A stretch of DNA of 22,587 bases from Acetofilamentum sp. (GTDB lineage Bacteria; Bacteroidota; Bacteroidia; Bacteroidales; JAFGUD01): the NCBI GenBank assembly GCA_020722645.1, contig DYKL01000007.1, forward strand, positions 1 to 22,587, given 5' to 3'. This document shows, one piece after another, positions 7,488 through 17,100 of the stretch. Position 1 is the stretch's first letter. Each line of letters starts with the position of its first letter. Position numbers and translations under genes: made by a program. The notes beneath the pieces were generated by a model. The model saw only the letters and a list, made by a program, of their open reading frames with translations, ran no database searches and had not been told where the DNA came from.

Positions 7488-8577
7488 ATGATAACAGAAG
7501 CCCAGTATAAAGACTTAATTGAACGTCGAGATGCGTTAAGGAGGTATCTTTGACATTGAAAACAAAAAAAATATAATTGCCAAAAAAGAAGAACTGACTC
7601 ACAAAAATGATTTTTGGGATAATCCCAAAGAAGCCGAAGTTTTATTTAAAGAAATCAGTATTTTAAAAAAATGGGTCAGCAATTTTGAAAAAGTTGATTC
7701 AAATGTTAGTGATTTGGAAGTATTATACGATTTTTTCAAAGAAGGTGAATCTACCGAAGAGGAAGTTGAAAAGCAGTATCAGATAGTTTTAAACTCGGTA
7801 GAAGAATTAGAACTTAAAAATATGCTTAGAAATGAAGAAGACTTTTTGGGAGCATATTTGAAAGTAAATGCAGGTGCCGGCGGAACAGAAAGTAACGACT
7901 GGGCAGAAATGCTTATGAGAATGTACATAAGATGGGGCGAAAGAAATGGTTATAAAGTAAAACAAATAGACTATCTTCCGGGCGATGTGGCAGGAATAAA
8001 AAGCGTAATATTGGAATTTGACGGCGAAATGGCTTATGGTTACCTGAAAAGCGAAACCGGCGTGCATCGTTTAGTGCGAATTTCTCCGTTTAATTCACAA
8101 GGTAAACGCCAGACGTCGTTTGCTTCAGTTTTTGTGTCCCCAATAATTGACGAATCAATCGAAATTGAAATTAGTCCTTCAGATTTGGAATGGGATACAT
8201 TTCGCTCAGGAGGGGCAGGCGGGCAAAATGTCAATAAAGTAGAAACAGGTGTGAGGTTAAAACACATTCCTACAGGAATTATAGTTGAAAATACTGAAAG
8301 TCGCTCTCAATTACAAAACAAAGAAAATGCAATCAAAATATTAAAATCACATCTTTATGAAATTGAACTCCAGAAAAAACGAGAAAAAGAAGCAGAACAG
8401 GAAAAAAACAAAAAAAGAATAGAATGGGGTTCACAAATCAGAAATTACGTAATGCAACCATACAAATTAGTTAAAGATTTAAGAACAAATTATCAGGTTG
8501 GTGATGTAAATTCTGTTTTAGATGGCGAAATCAATGATTTTATAAAAGCTTTTTTAATGGAGTTTAATTATAGTTAG
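7488..8577 (+). CDS. prfB: Peptide chain release factor 2 with programmed +1 frameshift
   Basis: Translation starts at ATG 7488 and runs 21 codons to an in-frame TGA at 7551-7553. The site is AGG AGG TAT CTT TGA C, identical in layout to the E. coli autoregulatory site: an internal AGGAGG (7539-7544), slippery CTT, then the RF2-specific stop. Skipping T7551 continues as GAC ATT GAA for 341 more codons, giving about 362 residues, the usual RF2 size. The stop-recognition tripeptide SPF is at about 199-201 and the catalytic GGQ at about 244-246. The TTG at 7714 that opens a long ORF is internal and not a start. RF2 releases peptides at UGA and UAA; low RF2 increases shifting and so raises its own synthesis. 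The stop is TAG (8575-8577), read by RF1. Confidence 0.96.
7539..7554 (+). promoter_or_regulatory. RF2 frameshift signal
   Basis: AGGAGGTATCTTTGAC holds the internal Shine-Dalgarno, the CTT slippery codon in the P site, the UGA stop and the following C that weakens termination. The three-base gap between the purine motif and CTT matches the known spacing. This is cis-acting autoregulation of prfB. Confidence 0.95.
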
Positions 8578-8620
8578 TTCATAAAGTTCATAAAGTTATG
8601 GAATTTTTATTTTTTTAATT
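8578..8620 (+). terminator. Possible terminator after prfB
   Basis: Directly after the stop, TTCATAA (8578-8584) can pair with TTATGGAA (8596-8603) with one bulge, followed by a T-rich run to about 8620. The stem also contains two 9-bp direct repeats of TTCATAAAG. The stem is short and AT-rich, so support is moderate. Confidence 0.4.
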
Positions 8621-8838
8621 TAGCATAAATTTGGGCTAAAAACCTGTCCCGAAGGGATCTAAATTAAAATCAACTCAACCTTTTAACTTTAAACTTGTCC
8701 TCCTGAGCGAAGTCGAAGGAAACTTTCAACTCCACATTATTTATAAATAATATGGGTTAAATAAAGAATTACTGAAAACTGGCAACTGGCAATATTTAGG
8801 CACAATTATTGAAATTAAAAGGAAACTATGTAGAAATT
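8604..8838. other. Non-coding gap with degenerate dispersed repeat fragments
   Basis: No ORF or RNA gene is visible. CTGTCCCGAAGGGATC (8644-8659) is a near palindrome around CCCGAAGGG, and CCTGAGCGAAGTCGAAGGA (8702-8720) matches a short repeat often seen between bacterial genes. These look like decayed repeat fragments. I do not see a good promoter for the next gene. Confidence 0.4.
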
Positions 8839-11800
8839 ATGAAATTTAATCTCACAAAATTTTTAATTAAAAACTTAGAACTAAAAGAGAAGGAAGTAAA
8901 GATTTTTTTATTGCTTTTTTTTCATAGTTTTTTTGTAGGGTGGTTTATTGCCTTCTATTTTGCATCATCTAACTCCGAATTTATAGTTCAGTTTGGCAGC
9001 GAACAACTTCCTTTTGCATATATTGTAGCAGGGATAGCCGGATATTTGGTAAGTTCATTTTACTCATTTATTCAAAAAAAGATAAATACAAAAACTCTTT
9101 TTTCTGGAGCATTGATATTTATGTTTTTTATAAGCATCCTTGGACGTTTAGGACTAGATTTTTCTTTTATTTCTGCAAAATGGATTAGCGGTTTCGTTTT
9201 TATCTGGGCATGGCCCTTTATTTCATTATCAGGTATCGAATCAGGCGGTCTGGCACTCAGATTTTTAAATCTTATTCAAGTAAAAAGACTATTTGGATTA
9301 TTCAATATGGGTGGTGTTCTTGCCGCTATTTTAAGCTATTTTGCAATTCCTCTACTTAAACCAATCATTGGTCATTTATTCGACTTACTAATTATCGGCG
9401 CAATTGGGCTAATAGTAAGCATATACTTGTTGTTCAGACTTTACAAATTAGACGGCACTCCCGAAGAAAGAAGCATTAATCAAGGACAAAAGGAACTTAA
9501 TACCATTAAAAATATTTTTAAAGACAAATATATTATCTGGATATTTGCAGCAGCAACATTATCAATGGTAATTATTTACCTTACCGATTTTGGTTTTTTG
9601 GCAAGCGTAAAAATAAATATTGATTCTGCTGATGTTGCTCAATATTTAGCGATTGTTTACGGTGGTCTGAAAGTCGGAGAGCTTATAATCTCATACTATT
9701 CAAGAAGATTATTAACAAATTACGGCGTAAAACTGGGATTGACAATTTTGCCTATAACCGCAACACTTTTTGTAATTGCCGCAACCGTTTCGGGAATATT
9801 ATTTGGTGTTAAAATTTTATTCTTGATACTGATGACACTTCTAAAATCGCTTGAAAGAATTTTAAGACGCGGTTTAGATGACCCTGCGTTCAATATATTG
9901 TACCAACCACTTGCCGATGAGCAAAAAATTGCAATACAATCTCGTGTCGGGGTTGTAATGCAAGTTGCCATTACAATAGCAGGGGCTATTCTTCTGGGCA
10001 TCAATTACTTACTAACAAAAAACGGTAGCTCAAATCTGGAATACTTCCCATTATTGTTTTTACCAATTTTACTTTTATGGGTTTTTGTAGCAATTAAGCT
10101 ATATAGCTCATACAAAGACAAAATCCGACAAATATTAGCCGAAATAAGCAAAGATAAAAGAAGAGGTACCGACCAATATCAGTATGGAAGCGAAATTCTT
10201 GGCAAACATTTAAAAGAAGATACTCACTTTGCTATTTCATTTTGCGCTACTACTTTATCAGAAATAAATCCAAAAATAATGGAGCCTTATGCTTCAAATC
10301 TTATAAAAGACTGTAATAATCCTTATTTTTTAAAAGTTGTTACTCAAAACATTGACCCAACTTGGAGAAGAAGGCTTTCAAAAAACATTGAAGACTCTTT
10401 GAGCAGTAATTTGCCTCCCGATGTCGAAAGAAGTGTTACATACTCAAAAAATAATTTGGATTACTCAAATATAAAAGATTCTATTACCGAAGAAGAAATA
10501 AATCAACGGCTTAGTACAAACAAAACCGGAGATAAACTTACAATTATTAAATACATCCACAAGCATATTTATAAACCAACCGAAGAAATTTTATTAAAAC
10601 TGATTGATGACGACGATAAAATTGTTAAAATCTCTGCTATTAATTTAAGTTCCAACATTAAAACAGATAATGTTATAAAAAAAATCGTGAGTTTTCTGAA
10701 TGATGTCGAATACAGACATATTGCCGCAAATTCACTGCTGGAATTAGGTAGCAAAGCACTTCCTCACCTTGAAAATCTTTTCAAAAACAATGCAGAAATT
10801 GAAGTGTTGCTAAAAGTTTTAGAAATTTATGCAAAAATTGGCACTGATGAAGCTAAAAAACTTATTGTCAAGCATATAAACTACCCAAACAGAGATGTTC
10901 AAATCTCAGTTATTTTTGCCTTATTCTATTGCAAATATCAGGCTGATGAAAACCAATTGCCAATCATAACTCACAAACTCGAAGAAATAATCGACAATAT
11001 TTTATGGATTTATTCTGCAATGCAAGATATTGAGGGACAACATAATACTCTTAAATTATTTTTGGCATTAGATATGGAAAAAGAATTTTACTTCGATTTG
11101 ATATTCTTACTTTTAAGTTTTCTATATGAACCAAGAATCATTACTCTTATTCAAAAAAATATAATCGGGAAGGATACGATTTTTGCATTGGAGATTATGG
11201 ATAACTTTTTTGATTCTGATATTAAGAAACTTATCACGCCGATATTTGATGATATTACCCCTACTCAAAAATTAAAAAGACTTCATAACGTATTCCCGCA
11301 GCAAAAACTAAACCTGATTGACCGACTTAAAGATATTATTTTACAGGATTACAGCCGTTTAGAAACATGGACTTTGGCAAAAGCAATTGAAATGTTGGGG
11401 AAATTACACAAAAAAAACGCAAGTCAGAAGCATAACAATAATGATTTTGTGGATTATTCTGATATAAAAATCTGGAAAAAGGAAAGAATTCTCGTTACTT
11501 TGGACAAAATCAGACGAAGCGAAATTCCAGACGAAGTTTTTGTTGCTATGTATCATACTGATGAACTTATTTACACAACGGCTGCAAAAATTATTTTTGA
11601 TGAAAATCCAATCAAATGTTTTGATTATCTGGCAAATATGTCAGTGCATAAACAACAATTGATGAACTTATTGTCCAATAACGAATTACTAATTGATGAC
11701 AAAATAAAATATCTCAAAAGATTTCCATTGTTTTTCAATGTTCCCGAAAATTTATTACCAAGTTTAGCAATTCATTGCAAAATCAAAAAAGTTACAAAAG

Positions 11801-12087
11801 GAAATTTTCTTGATTTATTCGAAAATAATACCGAACATATTTTTATGATTATCAGAGGAATGCTTCAGTTTTCATCTTCGGACAATACTCAGAAAATTTT
11901 TGCAAAAAACGATATAATAATTCGCGGTCTGAATGTTGATAATTTTGCAACCAAACTTGAAGCTACTTCCGATTGTGCTATTATCAGCTTTAACAGGATT
12001 GCATTTTTCAACACAATAATCAGCAACAAAGAAATTGCACGACATCTGTTAGCTGATACCGAACAACTTACTTGGGTTTTAGACTAA
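8839..12087 (+). CDS. NTT/MFS-like transporter fused to HEAT repeats and a cNMP-binding-like domain
   Basis: I start at ATG 8839 (1082 residues); a TTG at 8809 would add ten. Residues 20-422 form a carrier domain of about twelve hydrophobic segments. The segments ESGGLALRFLNLIQVKRLFG and FNILYQPLADEQKIAIQSRV recall ATP/ADP (NTT/TLC) translocases. Residues about 570-700 hold helical pairs of the HEAT type (LIDDDDKIVKISAINLSSNI, RHIAANSLLELGSKALPHL). The C-terminal 957-1080 begins LKRFPLFFNVPENLLPSLA and continues IFMIIRGMLQF, like the CRP/cNMP beta-roll, but a clear phosphate-binding RxAS/T cassette is missing, so the ligand is uncertain. Similar three-part proteins are known in Bacteroidota. 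It may be a transporter regulated by an attached cytoplasmic sensor. Its stop overlaps that of the convergent protease gene. Confidence 0.75.
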   Translation: MKFNLTKFLIKNLELKEKEVKIFLLLFFHSFFVGWFIAFYFASSNSEFIVQFGSEQLPFAYIVAGIAGYLVSSFYSFIQKKINTKTLFSGALIFMFFISILGRLGLDFSFISAKWISGFVFIWAWPFISLSGIESGGLALRFLNLIQVKRLFGLFNMGGVLAAILSYFAIPLLKPIIGHLFDLLIIGAIGLIVSIYLLFRLYKLDGTPEERSINQGQKELNTIKNIFKDKYIIWIFAAATLSMVIIYLTDFGFLASVKINIDSADVAQYLAIVYGGLKVGELIISYYSRRLLTNYGVKLGLTILPITATLFVIAATVSGILFGVKILFLILMTLLKSLERILRRGLDDPAFNILYQPLADEQKIAIQSRVGVVMQVAITIAGAILLGINYLLTKNGSSNLEYFPLLFLPILLLWVFVAIKLYSSYKDKIRQILAEISKDKRRGTDQYQYGSEILGKHLKEDTHFAISFCATTLSEINPKIMEPYASNLIKDCNNPYFLKVVTQNIDPTWRRRLSKNIEDSLSSNLPPDVERSVTYSKNNLDYSNIKDSITEEEINQRLSTNKTGDKLTIIKYIHKHIYKPTEEILLKLIDDDDKIVKISAINLSSNIKTDNVIKKIVSFLNDVEYRHIAANSLLELGSKALPHLENLFKNNAEIEVLLKVLEIYAKIGTDEAKKLIVKHINYPNRDVQISVIFALFYCKYQADENQLPIITHKLEEIIDNILWIYSAMQDIEGQHNTLKLFLALDMEKEFYFDLIFLLLSFLYEPRIITLIQKNIIGKDTIFALEIMDNFFDSDIKKLITPIFDDITPTQKLKRLHNVFPQQKLNLIDRLKDIILQDYSRLETWTLAKAIEMLGKLHKKNASQKHNNNDFVDYSDIKIWKKERILVTLDKIRRSEIPDEVFVAMYHTDELIYTTAAKIIFDENPIKCFDYLANMSVHKQQLMNLLSNNELLIDDKIKYLKRFPLFFNVPENLLPSLAIHCKIKKVTKGNFLDLFENNTEHIFMIIRGMLQFSSSDNTQKIFAKNDIIIRGLNVDNFATKLEATSDCAIISFNRIAFFNTIISNKEIARHLLADTEQLTWVLD

Positions 12088-13310
12088 TTCCTTAAATTTT
12101 TTATTCTTTTTAACAACGGTGGATGTGAATATGAAAAAATAACTTTTAATGGATGTGGTGTCAAATTACTCAAATTATTGACAGATAACTTTTTAAGAGC
12201 ATTTATTAAATCTTCATTCAAATTAAATTTTTTTGTAAAATTATCGGCTTGATATTCATTTTTTCTTGAAACATAATTCATAACCAATCCCGTAATAATC
12301 GAAACAGGTGTAAAAATTATCCCGAAAGCAATTAAAGCGATATGAAACTTAATTCCCTCTACACCTAATGCTTCGGAAATTTGAGGATATTTTACAAATA
12401 GAGAAAAAATGTACAAAATAACTCCGGTATTTAAAATCGAAACAATTGTGCCAATTATTGAATGTTTATGCTTATAATGACCTATTTCGTGAGCAAGTAC
12501 TGCAACTATTTCATTTACAGTCATTTGTTCAATCAAAGTATCGTACAAAACAATCCTTTTTTTGGGTCCTAAACCTGTAAAATAAGCATTAGCTTTTGTT
12601 GAACGTTTTGAACCGTCTATCTGATAAATATTTTTCAGCTCAAAACCTGCTTTTTTTGAAAAATCTTCAATGGCAGTTCTTAATTCTCCTTCAGGCAGAG
12701 GTGTTTGTTTGTTAAATAGCGGAACTATTAAATTTGAATAAAACATAGCCATAAATATCGAAAAAAAACTAACTGTAATCCATGCATATAACCAGAACAT
12801 TTCATTAGTCAATGTATAAAAATAAATAATCAAAGCCATAATACCGCCTCCCAAAATTACAGAAAGCAAAAACTCCTTGATTGTGTCGCCAATAAATGTC
12901 TTCTTTGTCGTTTTATTAAAACCGAATTTATTTTCTATTACAAATGTATCATAAATGTCAAAAGGAAAAGTAAGAATTTCATTGGCTATATATAAAATGC
13001 CAAAAAAAATTAAAGCTGTCATAACAGTACTTTGAGCAAAATTTGAGGCAATGCTGTCCACAAAAGCAAAACCCTGTAGAAAAAGCATCAACAAAATTAT
13101 TATCAATGAAAATGTTGATGTTATTAATGAAAATCTTGTATTAATTTTTGTATATAACTGAGATTTTTTATACTTTTCGCTGTCATAAAATTCGTTCATT
13201 TCATCTGGTAACTCAAATTTTAAATTTTTTATGTTCAAATATTTTATTAGCAATGACAATAAATATTCAAATATAATAATTGCAACTATTACGGTAAACC
13301 AAATATTCAT
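12084..13310 (-). CDS. M48 family membrane metalloprotease, Ste24/CAAX protease type
   Basis: From ATG 13310 the protein has 408 residues. It has several membrane helices, a conserved GSKRSTKANAYFTG segment, the zinc motif HEIGH (about 274-278) and a third ligand glutamate in RKNEYQAD (about 352). The C-terminal SHPPLLKRI matches the Ste24/HtpX group, and size and membrane layout fit Ste24 rather than the shorter HtpX. It should cleave peptides or membrane proteins at the inner membrane. A TTG at 13334 would add eight residues, but a TACCTTTA -7-like box (13330-13323, minus strand) lies between it and ATG 13310, favouring the ATG. It converges with the transporter gene: the stop codons share CTAA (12084-12087). 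No terminator is visible between them. Confidence 0.9.
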   Translation of the reverse strand: MNIWFTVIVAIIIFEYLLSLLIKYLNIKNLKFELPDEMNEFYDSEKYKKSQLYTKINTRFSLITSTFSLIIILLMLFLQGFAFVDSIASNFAQSTVMTALIFFGILYIANEILTFPFDIYDTFVIENKFGFNKTTKKTFIGDTIKEFLLSVILGGGIMALIIYFYTLTNEMFWLYAWITVSFFSIFMAMFYSNLIVPLFNKQTPLPEGELRTAIEDFSKKAGFELKNIYQIDGSKRSTKANAYFTGLGPKKRIVLYDTLIEQMTVNEIVAVLAHEIGHYKHKHSIIGTIVSILNTGVILYIFSLFVKYPQISEALGVEGIKFHIALIAFGIIFTPVSIITGLVMNYVSRKNEYQADNFTKKFNLNEDLINALKKLSVNNLSNLTPHPLKVIFSYSHPPLLKRIKNLRN

Positions 13311-13402
13311 AAATACAAGTTGTAAAGGTATCAAGTTTTTTTGTTTAATTATTTAGTTTAGTCTATAAAGCCTGCCCTGTATGGGTCTGCAAAGGCAACT
13401 CA

Positions 13403-13459
13403 CTGATTATCAGAAAATTATGATATTTTTTAAAACTTTGTTATGATATCGATAATCAG
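13403..13459. repeat. Inverted repeat CTGATTATC / GATAATCAG
   Basis: A perfect 9-bp inverted repeat (13403-13411 and 13451-13459) encloses 39 bases that themselves contain TTATGATAT-like words twice. It lies 93 bases upstream of the protease ATG and could be a regulatory or 5' RNA structure. A GC-richer stretch (13370-13398) lies beside it. Confidence 0.4.
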
Positions 13460-13464
13460 CTATT

Positions 13465-13498
13465 TGTGTTTACTAAGCTAATGTGTTTACTAAGCTAA
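13465..13498. repeat. Perfect 17-bp tandem duplication
   Basis: TGTGTTTACTAAGCTAA occurs twice head to tail (13465-13481, 13482-13498) without mismatch, followed by a degenerate third start (AATGTTTATACT). It abuts the 8-bp array and shares the GCTAA word, so it may come from the same slippage-prone region. Confidence 0.85.
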
Positions 13499-13552
13499 AA
13501 TGTTTATACTTTTTAGACTAGACTCATTATTTTATCGTAATTAACTCATTAG

Positions 13553-14008
13553 CTAATTGGCTAATTAACGAATTAACGAATTGACTAATTGGCTAAATGG
13601 CTAATTAACGAATTGACTAATTGGCTAATTAACGAATTAACGAATTGACTAATTGGCTAATTAACGAATTGACTAATTGGCTAATTAACTAATTAACTAA
13701 TTGGCTAATTAACTAATTAACTAATTGGCTAATTAACTAATTGGCTAATTAACGAATTGACTAATTGGCTAATTAACGAATTGACTAATTGGCTAATTAA
13801 CGAATTGACTAATTGGCTAATTAACGAATTAACGAATTGACTAATTGGCTAATTAACGAATTGACTAATTGGCTAATTAACGAATTAACGAATTGACTAA
13901 TTGGCTAATTAACGAATTAACGAATTGACTAATTGACTAATTGGCTAATTAACGAATTAACGAATTGACTAATTGGCTAATTGGCTAATTAACGAATTTG
14001 CTAATTAA
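13553..14008. repeat. 57-unit array of 8-bp repeats (CTAATTGG/CTAATTAA/CGAATTGA/CGAATTAA)
   Basis: Reading from 13553, every 8 bases form one unit without a single indel for 456 bp. Almost all units are (CT or CG)AATT(GG, AA or GA); exceptions are CTAAATGG at 13593 and CGAATTTG at 13993. A degenerate unit CTCATTAG (13545-13552) precedes it. Units are ordered: GG is usually followed by CTAATTAA, then optionally CGAATTAA, then CGAATTGA, then back to CTAATTGG, giving 24-bp and 32-bp super-repeats. A block of CTAATTAA-only spacing (13681-13752) breaks the pattern. The array is non-coding since 8 is not a multiple of 3 and TAA is frequent. It ends 168 bp before the giant surface-protein gene. Confidence 0.97.
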
Positions 14009-14176
14009 TAAAAATTTTGCCAAAAATAAACATTTAACTTTTAAGGTATAAAAATATTTTTTTAAAAATATGAAATTATTTTAAAAATTATCGTTTTATA
14101 ATAGACAGAAATGCAACTAATTTTTATTTAATTTGTCTTTTTTTTAAGTATAAACCGTTAAAATTTTTTTAAGTAA
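14009..14176 (+). other. Leader region of the SprB-repeat protein gene
   Basis: These 168 bases are very AT-rich and hold no ORF. TTAATTTG (14128-14135) is one base off the TAnnTTTG box and could start transcription about 35 bases before the ATG. No Shine-Dalgarno is visible before ATG 14177, and no clear -33 element. Confidence 0.3.
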
Positions 14177-17100
14177 ATGAAAAAAACCATAACACTGATT
14201 ATAATTGCATTACAATCTTTAATTATATACGCTCAACTACCTTATAACGAAAGTTTTGAAACAGATTTAGGAATATGGACACAATCAATAAGCGATCAGT
14301 TTGACTGGACAAGAAATTCCGGACCAACTCCGACTTCTAATACCGGACCGGCGGTTGCTTCTAATGGAGACTGGTATTTATACATTGAAGCTACTGGACA
14401 CAATAATCCTCCTGAAACTGCTATTATTGAAGCAAATTTTGATTTCAGCGGAACTACTTTGCCAATTCTCTCTTTCGATTATCACATGTGGGGCGAAGGA
14501 ATGGGATATCTTCGAGTTTATGTATATGACGGCAGCTCTTGGACAGAAGTATGGAACCATCTCGAAAACTCCGGAAATTATTGGTTTAATGCAAAAATTT
14601 GTTTGGGTGATTACGCTGACAATGCAAATGTAAAAATCAGATTTATGGCTCAAACCAACTATTCTGAATTAAGCGACATCGCTATTGACAACATCAAAAT
14701 TCGAGACTTCAGCATTCTTTCTATAAATCAAACTCCTGTTACCTGTGGTCAGTACTCTGACGGAACAATAGAAATTACACTAACCGGAGGCTTCTCTCCT
14801 TATGAATATTCAATTAACGATGGTATTGATTATACTTCAAACGCATCAACAACTTATACTTTTTCCGGATTACCCGGCGGAGACTATCCTGTTAAGGTCC
14901 GTGACGTTTCAGGATGTGTGTTAAGCGGGGGTAACATTAATGTTTATGAACCGGAAACGCCCGATATTACTACAAATAAATTAAACGTTAGCCCTTGTTC
15001 ATACAGTACAAACGGTCAGATAGAAATTTTCGCTTCAGGTGACAATTCTCCATTTACTTATTCAATAAACGGATTTTCAGGACCTTTTCAGGTATCTAAT
15101 ACATTCACAAATCTTGATACAGGCAACTACCAAATAGCTGTAAGAAACACTCTCGGCTGTATTGCCTTAGCTAATGTTGTTTCTATTATAGCACCTGCTG
15201 ATATTCTGATTATTGATGTAGAAACTCAAGATGTTTCTACTTGTTTCGGTGATTGCAACGGAGAAATTGAAATTTACGCAGGTGGTGGACACTCTCCTCT
15301 ATCTTACTCTATCGACGAAGGTGTAAATTTTGACTATTCTACTTATTTTCCTGATTTATGTGAAGGCACATACAGAATAATAATTCAGGATAATTCCGGC
15401 TGCTTGGACACTACTGAATATTATACAATATCACAACCGGATTTGTTATCTTTTGTTGATGTTGATTCCGGTGATGTTACGGGATGTTTTGGTGATGAAA
15501 ACGGTTATATTATAGCTCAGGCAACTGGCGGAACGGGGACAATACAATATTCAATTGACAATGGTTATATGTATTATAACGATGGAGATTTCAGCAATAT
15601 ATCTGCCGGTAATTATCATCTTGTCATTCGCGACCAAAACAACTGTTCGGCAGATTGGGGAATCATAACAATAGGACAACCCGATTTACTTTTGATAGAT
15701 TCTGTTGTTACTATTGATATACAAGGTTGCTATGGAGATGCTGACGGACAAATTACTATTTATGATTCCGGCGGGACAGGTGCAAAATTATATTCTATCG
15801 ACAATGGTGTTACTCTACAAGCATCAAATGTTTTCACTAACTTAGATGTAGGCGATTACTTTCCTTATGTAGTTGATGAAAACGGATGTGAAAGGACTTA
15901 TTCGTCTGTTGAAATATCTCAACCTCAGCCATTAATTATTTCTAATGTTGCAACTTTTGATGTTTCTGATTGCTACGGTAGCAACACAGGTATGATTCAA
16001 ATTTTCGCTTCACTAGGCAATGCTCCATACCAATATTCTATAGACGGAGGAACAACATATCAGTCAAGTTACTTATTCAGCGATTTAGTAGCAGGTGAGT
16101 ATTATATTGCCGTAATTGATGACCACAGTTGCGAAATAATAGGCGACACTGTCATTATTGGTCAACCGGAACAGATTGTTGTTACAGATACTGTTGCTAC
16201 TGATGTTTCCTGCTTTGGTGGAAATGATGGTACAATTTTCGTTGATGCTCAAGGCGGAACAGGAACTCTTATGTACTCAATAAACAACGGTCTGACTTTT
16301 CCTTTCAATGCCGGAAATTTAACATACCAATCTGCCGGAACTTATCAAATAATTGTCAAAGATGACAACGATTGCGAAGTTTCGGGAGGCACTCTTACTA
16401 TAAATCAAGCTGATTCTCTGTCAATAGACTCAATTGGAGTCGTTGATGTAGAGCTTTGTTACGGAGATTCTACCGGTATTTTAACTTTATATGTATCCGG
16501 CGGAAATGCTCCTTTAAATTACTCAATTGATAACGGTTTCACAACTCAGACTTCAAATATTTTTACGAATTTACCTGCACGTACAGGTTATTTGCCTTTT
16601 GTTATTGACAATAACGGCTGTTTTGCAATGCATGACCCGATTACAATAACTCAACCTCCGCTAATGTTGGTTACAGGACAATCACATACAAATATTGACA
16701 CCTGTCATGGTGTACCGGTTGGTACAATTACTATAACAACTTTCGGCGGTACCGGAATTAAATCCTATTCTATTGACAACGGAACAAATTACTACGAAAA
16801 TGGCGGGTTCTTTGATAATCTCTATGCCGGTTCCTATCTGATTAAAGTTAAAGACCAAAACAACTGTATCGCTAACGGCTGGGAAGAGCCTATTTATGAG
16901 CCTGACACTCTTTTAATTGACAGTATAGTTTTTCATGATGTTGTTTGTCATAATCAGGGAAACGGTAGCATATATATCTATGCTTCCGGCGGACAACCGC
17001 AACTTTATTATTCAGTAAATGACGGTTATACTTTTTCACCTTCTTATCAGTTTTCCAATCTTCAACCCGGAGACTATGATATTCTTGTAAAAGATCAATA

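Noticed and set aside
7551..7553. prfB as a pseudogene because of the in-frame TGA
   Set aside because: The stop lies in the canonical RF2 +1 frameshift site with intact downstream frame, so it is regulation rather than decay.
7714..7716. TTG as the prfB start
   Set aside because: It lies inside the RF2 N-terminal domain; the frame is open from the frameshift site and codes for typical RF2 sequence upstream of it.
8809..8838. TTG start for the large transporter-fusion gene
   Set aside because: The ATG at 8839 gives a more usual start and the ten extra residues (MKLKGNYVEI) resemble no conserved part of a carrier. The choice is not certain.
13370..13400. Possible tRNA or small RNA from a GC-richer patch (GCCTGCCCTGTATGGGTC...)
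   Set aside because: No cloverleaf arms, T-loop motif or anticodon stem can be built; only a weak CCC/GGG hairpin is present.
13553..14008. CRISPR array
   Set aside because: The unit is only 8 bp with no unique spacers, and no cas genes are nearby. It is a tandem repeat.
14301..14653. Overlapping ORFs on both strands at the start of the SprB-type gene
   Set aside because: They lie fully inside the MAM-like domain coding region and have no recognisable motifs.
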